A DNA stretch of 64,000 bases, taken from NCBI GenBank assembly GCA_041200185.1, contig CP165730.1:1262213-1326212 (forward strand), given 5' to 3'. The translations under genes and the position numbers were made by a program. Numbering within the stretch: position 1 is the first letter of the stretch; every line of letters begins with the position of its first letter. Below, in pieces: positions 16,526 through 24,531 of this stretch. Source of the stretch: G041200185 sp041200185. GTDB lineage: Bacteria; Pseudomonadota; Alphaproteobacteria; BNTO01. A model generated the notes under the pieces. The model saw nothing but the letters and a program-made list of their open reading frames with translations, had not been told where the DNA came from and did not search any database.

Positions 16526-17797
16526 ATGACAAGGCGCGTTGTGGTAACGGGCATGGGCCTAGTAAGCCCGCTGGCTTGTGGAGTAGAGGCGTCATGGCGC
16601 CGTTTGATTGCTGGAGAGTCAGGGATCCGGGCCGTGACCCAGTTCGAAGCAAGCGACCTACCTTCGCGTGTAGCTGGCAACGTACCAACAACGGCAGAGG
16701 AAAGTACTGATTTTTTCGATTCAACTCAATGGGTTGATGAGCCAGATCAACGACGCATGGACAAGTTTATAGTGTTCGCCTTGGCTGCCGCTCAGCAAGC
16801 TCTGGAGGATGCCGGTTGGCATCCTCGGACAGAAGAAGATCAAGCCTCGACAGGAGTTGTTGTAGGAGCGGGAACGGGCGGTTTGCCAAAGATTTATGAC
16901 AACTCTGTAGCTCTGTTCTCAGAGGGTCCTCGCCGGGTCAGTCCCTTTTTCATTCCCTCTTCGCTGATCAATTTAGCAGCGGGTCACATTTCTATTCGTC
17001 ATCACATTACCGGGCCGAATCACGCCGTAGTAACGGCTTGTGCAAGTGGTTCTCACGCTATTGGGGATGCTGCACGGCTCATCATGTTTGGGGATGCTGA
17101 TGTCATGGTGGCTGGAGGGGCAGAGTCTGCTATTTTTAGGTTGGGAATTGCGGGGTTCGCTGCAGCCAGAGCTCTCTCTACGCACTTCAATGATACGCCT
17201 CAAAAGGCTTCCCGTCCTTGGGATAAAGATCGCGACGGCTTCGTCATTGCTGAGGGGAGTGGGATGTTGATCTTGGAGGAGCTGGAACATGCCAAAGCGC
17301 GTGGAGCAAAGATCTACGCTGAAGTTGTGGGGTATGGTCTTTCGGGCGATGCTCACCATATCACGGCGCCTGATCCCAGTGGTGGTGGAGCTGTGAGAGC
17401 TATGAAATCTGCATTACGAAACGCCAAGCTACCGCCGGAAGAGATCGGTTACATTAACGCCCACGGGACATCAACCCCTTTGGGGGACGTTGTCGAGGTG
17501 AGAGCTGTGAAGCAAGTTTTTGGGGATTATGCTTGCAAAGGATTGTCGATGTCGTCGACGAAGTCGGCAACAGGCCACGCTTTGGGTGGTGCAGGGGCTA
17601 TTGAGGCTGTCTTCAGCATTATGGCTTTAAATCATCACATTCTGCCGCCAACGTTGAATCTGGATCATCCTAGTGAGGAGTGTGATCTTGATCTCATCCC
17701 CCACAAAGCGAAAAGTAAAAACATTTCCTACGTCATGTCGAACTCATTCGGTTTTGGCGGAACGAATGCCAGTCTCATCTTTGGACCGGCCGTTTAG
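16526..17797 (+). CDS. fabF: 3-oxoacyl-[acyl-carrier-protein] synthase II
   Basis: Condensing enzyme that elongates acyl-ACP with malonyl-ACP, including the step to cis-vaccenate. The catalytic triad is visible: Cys in VTACASGSHAIG, His in NAHGTSTPLGD and His in SATGHALGGAGAIE. The thiolase-fold C-terminus SNSFGFGGTNASLIF is intact. Begins TRRVVVTGMGLVSPLACG; 423 aa is normal. It sits between acpP and trmL, whose start codon follows its stop after 1 nt. Confidence 0.97.
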   Translation: MTRRVVVTGMGLVSPLACGVEASWRRLIAGESGIRAVTQFEASDLPSRVAGNVPTTAEESTDFFDSTQWVDEPDQRRMDKFIVFALAAAQQALEDAGWHPRTEEDQASTGVVVGAGTGGLPKIYDNSVALFSEGPRRVSPFFIPSSLINLAAGHISIRHHITGPNHAVVTACASGSHAIGDAARLIMFGDADVMVAGGAESAIFRLGIAGFAAARALSTHFNDTPQKASRPWDKDRDGFVIAEGSGMLILEELEHAKARGAKIYAEVVGYGLSGDAHHITAPDPSGGGAVRAMKSALRNAKLPPEEIGYINAHGTSTPLGDVVEVRAVKQVFGDYACKGLSMSSTKSATGHALGGAGAIEAVFSIMALNHHILPPTLNLDHPSEECDLDLIPHKAKSKNISYVMSNSFGFGGTNASLIFGPAV

Positions 17798-17798
17798 G

Positions 17799-18266
17799 AT
17801 GCGGCTGGCTCTGTACCAAACAGAGATTGCTCAAAATGTTGGGACGCTTCTGCGCTTAGCTGCGTGTTTGGCTGTGTCTGTCGATGTTATTGAGCCTCTG
17901 GGATTTCCCTGGGATGACAAGCGTTTGAGGCGTGCGGGAATGGATTATATGCAGCATGTTCACGTAACTTGGCACGCTTCCTTTGAGGAATTTTGGAAGA
18001 AGAAGGCTGGACGCGTAGTGTTGCTCGACGTCAAAGCGTCTCAATCCTACGCTCAGTTCACCTATGAACCTGATGATATTCTAATGGTTGGGCGTGAGAG
18101 TGACGGTGTCCCAGACGATGTTTTTGCGCGTTGTGAAGCCTGTGTACGCATTCCTATGGTTCCTGGGGTTCGCTCGCTCAACGTCGCTCTTTCCGCAGCC
18201 ATTGGCCTTTCCTGGGCCACGCAGCAGCTCATCTCTCGGGGTTTACAGTCATTATCACTAGTATAA
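17799..18266 (+). CDS. trmL: tRNA (cytidine/uridine-34-2'-O)-methyltransferase
   Basis: SPOUT-family methyltransferase that modifies the wobble base of some leucine tRNAs. Begins RLALYQTEIAQNVGTLLRLA, with the knot motifs LMVGRESDGVPDDVF and IPMVPGVRSLNVALSAAIG that bind AdoMet. 155 aa matches the family. The start was chosen because it gives the canonical N-terminus and abuts the fabF stop, implying cotranslation. Confidence 0.93.
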   Translation: MRLALYQTEIAQNVGTLLRLAACLAVSVDVIEPLGFPWDDKRLRRAGMDYMQHVHVTWHASFEEFWKKKAGRVVLLDVKASQSYAQFTYEPDDILMVGRESDGVPDDVFARCEACVRIPMVPGVRSLNVALSAAIGLSWATQQLISRGLQSLSLV

Positions 18267-18362
18267 ATCACCGGTACAATAAAAAGCATGCACGTTGTTA
18301 ATAATTTATAAACTATTTTTAAAGTATAATTTGCATATAAGTGCCTCGACTGTGTTAGATCC

Positions 18363-19586
18363 GTGTTTCGATTTCGATGGTTATACCTTATTCTCATCAC
18401 TTGCGTGGGTGGATTCCTGGAAGCAGATGTTAAGTTCGATTTACCGGTAGAAGTACCAGATCAACAGATAACTGATACTGATGTTATCGTTAAAATCCCC
18501 GGAACCAATTACGCATTAAAGTTTCCAAAAGATGGTTCTCAACCGACGACGGAAGATGCTGTTAAAAACGCGTGCGCCAATGTGAATAATGATGAGAATT
18601 CCAGAATCACACAATTTTACATGAAATTATACGGAGTCATTCCTTACAAAATTTCAAGTGGAGAAGAATACTATTATGATCTTGGTTTCGATGAAAATGG
18701 TGCTGCACAAAAGATCATTTATTTAGATGGTAGCTTTAACAGTAAACTTGTACCTGACCCATGGATATCCGGCGAACACATCACAAAGCATAACCTCTTT
18801 CACCGTGCCTTCAAAAAACTAACTTCGACCTCTGTCGGCAGAACGCTTTTGTGCAGGTTATTGATTGAAATAAGGAGGAATAAAAACGGTCGAGGTTGTC
18901 TATCTAAGGATATAAGAGACAATAAAGGAACACAGTATAGTGACCTACAACAAGTCCTTAAGGATAGAGATATGTGTAGGAACGTAAAGATAGAAGCAAG
19001 TTCTGAGGGGGGAACCTTTGACAGTATTCAAGGTAAGATAACATTCCGATTACGTACGAATTCAGTAACAATTATTTCTTTATCCGAGCAAAAGACTTAC
19101 GTTATCGGAACCGAGCCAATGCAGAGTGACATTTCATTATTCCATGAAATGAACCACTGGTATCATTTTCTTCGTCATACGGTCAGGTACACAAGGGAAA
19201 CAGGCGGAGTCACACCGCAGCAAAGGAATCAAAGACATCCAATATTGACAACATTTAGTAAATATCATTTAGAAAATTTGGCGCAAAAAGGAAGTGTTGT
19301 TGAAATAGAAGCACTGAAAAAAGTGAGAGAAAGGAACGACGATGAGAAACAAATTATGTGGAGCATCATCGAAGAAATGAGAAACGTCCTCGGCAGAGGA
19401 AGAAATGACGAACAATTCCTGAACGGTGATGATCTCTCAGAAAATGCATACAGACTATGTAGATGCCAATCACTTCGATTTGGTCATACAAATCGAATGC
19501 TTAATGATGTTGAAATTAACACTGAAGAACTGTACAATGAAGTGTGTCGGCTCTGCAGAATAGAAGGTTATACAGTATGTGGTTGA
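18363..19586 (+). CDS. Exported zinc-metallopeptidase-like protein (HExxH; M91/NleD-like)
   Basis: 407 aa from a GTG. FRFRWLYLILITCVGGFLEA is a clear signal peptide. The middle is unrecognised. Near residue 261, SLFHEMNHWYHF contains the zinc motif HEMNH, and about 70 residues later IIEEMRNVLG offers Glu337/338 as a third ligand, followed by SENAYRLCRCQSLRFGH. This order (HExxH, then Glu-Glu-X-X-X-Val-X-Gly, then Glu-Asn-X-X-Arg and an Arg-X-Gly-His) resembles effector-type M91 peptidases such as NleD relatives. Substrate unknown. A second exported HExxH protein lies at 48.7 kb. Its 3' end overlaps the next gene by 10 nt. Confidence 0.72.
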   Translation: MFRFRWLYLILITCVGGFLEADVKFDLPVEVPDQQITDTDVIVKIPGTNYALKFPKDGSQPTTEDAVKNACANVNNDENSRITQFYMKLYGVIPYKISSGEEYYYDLGFDENGAAQKIIYLDGSFNSKLVPDPWISGEHITKHNLFHRAFKKLTSTSVGRTLLCRLLIEIRRNKNGRGCLSKDIRDNKGTQYSDLQQVLKDRDMCRNVKIEASSEGGTFDSIQGKITFRLRTNSVTIISLSEQKTYVIGTEPMQSDISLFHEMNHWYHFLRHTVRYTRETGGVTPQQRNQRHPILTTFSKYHLENLAQKGSVVEIEALKKVRERNDDEKQIMWSIIEEMRNVLGRGRNDEQFLNGDDLSENAYRLCRCQSLRFGHTNRMLNDVEINTEELYNEVCRLCRIEGYTVCG

Positions 19587-20053
19587 ATAGGGTGTCGGTG
19601 AGAGCGTTGGGGAGTGGGCTTGCGTTGATTTGTGTTGGGAGGTTGGTTGCTATGGATATATGTGACCTCGATCATGAGGTTAATTTTAACTCTGTGAGGC
19701 CTGAAATAAGAAGCGAGATTGAGCAGTTCAAAGCTAAAATTAAGGAAACTCGCACTAGTATACAGACGGAGGCAATTTGTGACCTCAAAAAAACAAACCA
19801 AATAAAAGGGAGGATTCTACAGATGATTGCTGCTTGTGCCAACGAACAAGAAAAGTATACATTAATGGATGTCTTGCATGATCTTTATGAGGTTATGGTT
19901 GTGCTAAGAGTTTCCTTGGAGTCAAGCCAAGAAAAGCAAAGGAATCTTATAAGCGAACTCTTTCATGTAGACGAGGATGTGTTTGGGCCTGTTGAACCGA
20001 ATCCAGCTTGGGCTCATGTGAAGGTCATTTTGCCGAAAGCAGAAGAGGCCTAG
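19577..20053 (+). CDS. Small exported helical protein, coupled to the metallopeptidase
   Basis: 158 aa. WLNRVSVRALGSGLALICVG is a signal peptide; the mature part is mostly alpha-helical with many Glu, Lys and Gln, for example RSEIEQFKAKIKETRTSIQT. I recognise no family. The ATG lies inside the last codons of the metallopeptidase gene, preceded by AGAAGG, so the two are very likely cotranslated. A chaperone, inhibitor or co-secreted partner of the protease is a reasonable guess from the arrangement only. Confidence 0.6.
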   Translation: MWLNRVSVRALGSGLALICVGRLVAMDICDLDHEVNFNSVRPEIRSEIEQFKAKIKETRTSIQTEAICDLKKTNQIKGRILQMIAACANEQEKYTLMDVLHDLYEVMVVLRVSLESSQEKQRNLISELFHVDEDVFGPVEPNPAWAHVKVILPKAEEA

Positions 20054-20131
20054 CTCCCCCTTGCCGAGGCAAGTCTTGTCGTGGCAAAATGGAGGACGAG
20101 GTTTGAGAGTGGCGGATTGGGCCAAAGGAAA

Positions 20132-20226
20132 ATGTCAGGACACTCGCAATTCAAGAATATTATGTACCGAAAAGGCGCGCAGGATGCTAAGCGCGCCAAG
20201 ACGTTTGCTAAGCTCGGGAGGGGTAA
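20132..20226 (+). pseudogene. yebC: yebC 5' fragment (YebC/PmpR family)
   Basis: Starts SGHSQFKNIMYRKGAQDAKR, then AKTFAKLGR, the unmistakable N-terminus of YebC-type DNA-binding or translation factors, preceded by AAAGGAA. After about 30 codons it runs into the reverse complement of a truncated pyrophosphatase-like gene, so it is a truncated pseudogene created by a rearrangement. No full copy is in the window. Confidence 0.8.
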
Positions 20227-20484
20227 CACCTTGATTTCTGAGTCTTTTTTAACATCGTCGAGAGTGCAAATAATACCGGCGATCTCACCGTTTTGAGCCG
20301 TTCCATGAAAAAGATCGATCCCCTGGCCATCCGAGGAAGCCGTTCCTGGAATAAAACCGTAATCGATCGGATAAATCCTCTCGGGATAACGAGGATGAGC
20401 GGACCCTTTAGGACGATCAATCTCAAAGCCGTGTTCCTTCAGCAGAGAAGCCAGATAAGTCCAGTAATCTCGTGTGGCGTCCAT
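20227..20484 (-). pseudogene. Truncated pyrophosphatase-like gene copy
   Basis: First 86 codons of a close relative of the gene at 13.3 kb, in opposite orientation. Both begin MDATRDYWTYLASLL and agree through LDDVKKDSEIKV, with mainly synonymous differences near the start (for example CACTCCTTAAGAGACAT versus CTCTGCTGAAGGAACAC). Homology stops at the yebC fragment, and the last 36 codons are missing. Upstream sequences of the two copies differ. Confidence 0.85.
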
Positions 20485-20904
20485 ACTCCTACCGTTTGAT
20501 AACGATACAAGAGTATCGATCACGATGTTAAGAGAATGTTCATTGCTGTTTGTTTAAAATGATAGTTAATAGCAAAATAAATTTAGGTATGACGCAATAT
20601 TTAATACACCTAATTATCTTGTTTCCTGGATTTGTCTCGTACGAGCTTACATAAGCATCCCTCAAAAAAAACATCATATCTTCAAATTTTGTGATACGCT
20701 CACCTGTTGGCTGAGCTTACTTTTTGTAGTACACGTAAAATGACAAGATTGATTATTGAGTATACGAAGACGATTTCGTGTGGAAGGGTAAGCTTTGCTG
20801 GCGTAAATAAAAAAAAGCCGATTGCGAGTGGCCATGCAAAGACGAATTATGCGTCACTCATTTAATGTATTTTGTGTAGAATATTCCATAGAGGAGGAAA
20901 TATC
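20485..20904. other. AT-rich intergenic region
   Basis: About 420 bp between the rearrangement scar and the next exported protein. No gene recognised. GAGGAGG at 20891-20897 is the ribosome-binding site of the downstream gene. Confidence 0.4.
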
Positions 20905-21960
20905 ATGTATAAAACTATCCATTTTAAGTTGAGAATAGGTGTTGCATTCACTTTCATGGTGTTGCCAGAGCTGCTTGCAGCGAGTAACTTTGGTTTGCGT
21001 CACAATCCCTATCGTGATACTGGTAAGCATCATGTATTTGAAACAACTCAAGCTATCAAGGATAAAGTTTTGCATCGATATGAAAGCAATAATCGGATGA
21101 AAAAAGTTAACGCACTTCAAGTTATTTTGGACAATTTCCCTCAACAAGGAGTTGTTTCCGGCCTTCCAGCAGAGTTGGGCCTAGGGTTTATGTTTAGCTA
21201 CTTGAAGGCTATGTTGGGATATGATGCAGAGCAGCCTATCGACAAAGAGACTTTTTCTTACTTGATGAAGTGTCAAAAAGAATCCGAACAGTGGATAGAT
21301 TACGACAAAGTTTTTCATCTTGAGTATGACGTTAATGATTACCAGGATAAATCAGGAACCCTTTACCAGTTGGCTCAAAGCAAGCTCACGCAAGCTGTCC
21401 AATCCGTTGTGGAAAAATCGGAGTACGGTGTTTACTCACTTTGTCTTCCGGGTAATTTGGATACAGACAAACAATGGCTTGAAAAGGAAACAGCAATTGA
21501 CCAGAGAGTTAAACTAACGTTTAATACTTCGCTATCAGACACTTGCGATAATCCTAATATTCTGAATAAAATGCCGAAGATTCTTCTTGAGTATCGCCAA
21601 GCTATTACTGATCCAAATGGGTTCGCGAGAGTCACAATTTCTCCCTTTCAAAATTCAAACTTAAGCTATTCTAAAATGAGTACTTTGAGCACTTTTACAC
21701 AGAGTGTCATTAATAAATTTAATTGTAATTTCAATGGTAGTATTAACGGTGTATCAGAGATTAACGGGAATAGAATATTAGCCAATGCAGGCCCTATCGA
21801 TTCCTCATCCCTTGAGTTCTTGTTTCGTGACAAAAATCCATCCGTCTGTACATCGAGGTTAGCAGCCATCCTCCTGAATCTTAAGGATCACCGGATGAAG
21901 AGCTCCATTCAGTTTTCTGCAGAGGCAACTATTGTAGATGAGCCTGCAGTCATTTCCTGA
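20905..21960 (+). CDS. Exported protein of unknown function
   Basis: 351 aa. Begins YKTIHFKLRIGVAFTFMVLP and continues to LLAAS, a signal peptide with probable cleavage after Ala-Ala. The ATG used lies 7 nt after GAGGAGG. I recognise no domain; there is no HExxH, no Cys-His protease pattern and no repeat. Composition is mixed alpha/beta with several Asn- and Ser-rich stretches in the C-terminal 100 residues. Location among other exported proteins is the only functional hint. A hairpin follows 16 nt after the stop. Confidence 0.6.
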   Translation: MYKTIHFKLRIGVAFTFMVLPELLAASNFGLRHNPYRDTGKHHVFETTQAIKDKVLHRYESNNRMKKVNALQVILDNFPQQGVVSGLPAELGLGFMFSYLKAMLGYDAEQPIDKETFSYLMKCQKESEQWIDYDKVFHLEYDVNDYQDKSGTLYQLAQSKLTQAVQSVVEKSEYGVYSLCLPGNLDTDKQWLEKETAIDQRVKLTFNTSLSDTCDNPNILNKMPKILLEYRQAITDPNGFARVTISPFQNSNLSYSKMSTLSTFTQSVINKFNCNFNGSINGVSEINGNRILANAGPIDSSSLEFLFRDKNPSVCTSRLAAILLNLKDHRMKSSIQFSAEATIVDEPAVIS

Positions 21961-21975
21961 TGCTACATAGAAACT

Positions 21976-21998
21976 AGAGAGGGAATTTCTCCCTCTCT
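21976..21998 (+). terminator. Terminator-like hairpin
   Basis: AGAGAGGGA pairs with TCCCTCTCT (9 bp, loop ATTTC) between two convergent genes. No T run follows directly, but a short one occurs about 15 nt later. Confidence 0.5.
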
Positions 21999-22033
21999 TG
22001 AATCCGCCTTTTCTTAACTTAGGTTAGGTTTTT

Positions 22034-23173
22034 CTAGATCCTTGAGTCGCTTTCTGACGAGCTCTTGCTTCTTTGAGAACGGTTGTCGTCTTGGCGTGGA
22101 TTTTCCTTTTCTGTTGGCTTGGATGACAATGAAAATGGCAAATATTTCCCAATTTTGTATCCCTTTGCTCGATTTTTGGCTTCCCTACGACGCGCACGGA
22201 GTTTCTCGTAAGTATCCTTATAACGCTTAACATACTGCTCTTTTCCGGCCTTATTTTTAATCAAATCAGAATCTGGACGCCATGACTCAAACTGAAACGG
22301 AACGACATTCTCATTAAAGACGCCGTGAGTGTCGACTATATGAAATTGACGGTAAATATGCATCACTAATTCACTACAGAACCAAGCACCATCTTCTTTG
22401 TGAGTATTCTTATTCTTGGCGGAATTCACCAACTGCCCCAGGTGCAGAACCTTCACGTAACTGACGCCCAACTCCGACACAAGTACTGGCCAGAGATTCT
22501 CAAGAGGAATCGGGTTTTCCAAAGGACGAATGGCAACATCTCCTTTGTATCCCGTCACAATTGCACTCAGAGGCGAAAGTTTGACTCTTGCTTTGAGACC
22601 ACGTTTCGTTTCTTGGGCTGACCCCGTTGCTTCGAAACAAAAAATGCCTCGTTCTTCTCGAGAGGATTGTGAGTCCGTTGAGTGCTGCGTTAATTGTGGA
22701 TAATATCCCAAGATATCTTGAAGTTGTGCTTGATGATATTTCTTTTTTCTTGTTGATAGGCCACCATGATCGATTGATTCTTCAACAATGCTCAACATCT
22801 CAGACGGGCGAGCGACAACAGCCAAACCAACATGAGAGAATCCTCGAGCTGAGTCGCTACAGCTCGCTTTGATAATCTTTCCCTCAAGTCCTGTCGATGA
22901 AAACCCTATGAGGCTTCCCGTTGTTACAGGGATCTCGTGTTCCGTTGTTAGTGGCTCCAAAGACTTTAGGTAAAGGATGTCCGCCTGCGAGGAGGATGTT
23001 GAAGAAGATCCATGACTTTCCATCTGGCTGCTCATCTGACCGCTTGATGAGGCAACCTCCAATTCGAGATTGCGGGATGAATCAGAACTCGCGACTGCCA
23101 TTGGAGCATTGAAAGCTAACAGTCCACATGTTGAGAGGAATGCATACTGTAAATATTTACTAAATATCTTCAT
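22034..23173 (-). CDS. Exported permuted NlpC/P60-like protein (paralogue of the 6.5-kb gene)
   Basis: 379 aa from the Met of MKIFSKYLQYAFLSTCG, a signal peptide continuing to AVASS; a Met four codons earlier is possible. A Ser-rich linker (residues 30-65) precedes the domain. VTTGSLIGF, FSHVGLAVVA with putative catalytic His114, and AWFCSELVMHIYRQ with putative Cys266 match the YiiX/YebB-type permuted papain-like order and align with the 589-aa protein (TTGSLLLF, ISHVGMVV, FCSQAVASLL; both have HGGL after the His region). The C-terminal 60 residues are basic and Ser-rich, ending SDSRI, so the CaaX-like end of the paralogue is absent. Likely an exported hydrolase or acyl-modifying enzyme; target unknown. 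Confidence 0.75.
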   Translation of the reverse strand: MKIFSKYLQYAFLSTCGLLAFNAPMAVASSDSSRNLELEVASSSGQMSSQMESHGSSSTSSSQADILYLKSLEPLTTEHEIPVTTGSLIGFSSTGLEGKIIKASCSDSARGFSHVGLAVVARPSEMLSIVEESIDHGGLSTRKKKYHQAQLQDILGYYPQLTQHSTDSQSSREERGIFCFEATGSAQETKRGLKARVKLSPLSAIVTGYKGDVAIRPLENPIPLENLWPVLVSELGVSYVKVLHLGQLVNSAKNKNTHKEDGAWFCSELVMHIYRQFHIVDTHGVFNENVVPFQFESWRPDSDLIKNKAGKEQYVKRYKDTYEKLRARRREAKNRAKGYKIGKYLPFSLSSKPTEKENPRQDDNRSQRSKSSSESDSRI

Positions 23174-23505
23174 TTGAAAAACCAAGTATAAACCTAAATC
23201 TACTTGATTTTATGAAGAATATATTAATAATTTATGAATATAGCATTAATAATGAGTTAATACGGGAAAGTTTTTAAAATCCTCTTTTATGTTCATATCT
23301 TCGATATTTGCTCTTTATCTCAATATTCTTGAAGTTCTTAGTTTTTTGTGCGTGTTCTAACCGTTTGAAACTTTTATTCTTTGTGGAATCTTAATTGTGA
23401 GGCTCATCAGACATCGTGTCGCCTGCTAACAAGCTACCTTCTCGCCAATACGTTGGGACTTTGCTACGCTCTGCCTCAGAGTCTTCTTCGATTTGCGTGT
23501 TCGTC

Positions 23506-24531
23506 ATGACTCCTGAGCAATTTCAATCACTTGTCTCCCCTTTGGTCATTGCTGAACAACCTGTGGCTATTGCCGTTTCGGGCGGAGCCGATAGTCTTGC
23601 CCTTACGTTGCTTTATGACGAATTTTTGAGAGCGCAAAACCTCCCTGCTCACAACATGGTTGCCATCACAGTCGACCATCGTCTCCGTGATGAATCCGCT
23701 GCCGAAGCCAAGATGGTCTGCGCGTGGCTAGCAGCTCGAGGGATTCACCACGAGACTCTTGTCTGGGATCACGTCCCTCTTACAAGTGGTATCGAAGAGA
23801 AAGCTCGCCAAGCGCGGTATGCTCTCTTAACGGATTATTGTCGAACCCACTCTATCCCTAATTTATTGACGGCTCATCATGCTCAAGACCAGCTTGAGAC
23901 TTTTTACATGCGTCTGGCTCGTGGTTCAAGCCTTGCTGGGCTGTGCAGCATACACCCTAGAACTGTATTTAATGGTACTAATATCGTTCGTCCTCTCCTG
24001 AAAGTTTTTCCTGATGAACTTAGAGCTACTCTCACGGACCATTTTCATCAGCCTTTTATCACCGATCCTAGTAATTTTTATCCGACTTTTGAGCGTGTTC
24101 GTTGGCGGCAGCTCTTCTCTCAAATTCCGCTTTTACAGTCATCAGCACCTCATATTTTGGCATCAATTGAGCATCTTCAAGCCGTTTTTCAGCAAATTGA
24201 CGCTGAGGCCCAAAAGTTTATCCATACAAGAGTTTTTCCCCACAGTGAGGGGCCTCATGGTAAAGGGGGCGTTTTTATTAAAAATGACCTCCTCGCTCTT
24301 CTACCAACCGTAGGACAGCGCGCACTTAAGCTTCTTATCGACACTGTCTCCAACGACTTCACCCCTTGGCCAAACAAAGTGCTCGAAAGTTTGTATCATA
24401 AGCTCTGGCAGCCTAATTTCCGAGCTGCGACAGCTCACCATTGTGTTATCCGTTCTGTTGCTGGCCACCGTTTAGGTGTTTTCCCAGAAAATCGCCCTAT
24501 TCGAAAGCTTCCTTGCCCTGAAGTCGTTTAA
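23506..24531 (+). CDS. tilS: tRNA(Ile)-lysidine synthase
   Basis: Adds lysine to C34 of the AUA-reading tRNA-Ile2, an essential modification. The PP-loop ATPase motif AVSGGADSLAL is near residue 25, followed by ITVDHRLRDES and LLTAHHAQDQLETFYMRLAR, the lysidine-synthase signature. 341 aa is a short, alphaproteobacterial-type TilS without the large C-terminal domains. An in-frame opening 90 nt upstream lacks homology, so the ATG at MTPEQFQS is preferred. Its 3' end overlaps the convergent membrane-protein gene by 35 nt. The ftsH partner often found next to tilS is missing. Confidence 0.95.
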   Translation: MTPEQFQSLVSPLVIAEQPVAIAVSGGADSLALTLLYDEFLRAQNLPAHNMVAITVDHRLRDESAAEAKMVCAWLAARGIHHETLVWDHVPLTSGIEEKARQARYALLTDYCRTHSIPNLLTAHHAQDQLETFYMRLARGSSLAGLCSIHPRTVFNGTNIVRPLLKVFPDELRATLTDHFHQPFITDPSNFYPTFERVRWRQLFSQIPLLQSSAPHILASIEHLQAVFQQIDAEAQKFIHTRVFPHSEGPHGKGGVFIKNDLLALLPTVGQRALKLLIDTVSNDFTPWPNKVLESLYHKLWQPNFRAATAHHCVIRSVAGHRLGVFPENRPIRKLPCPEVV

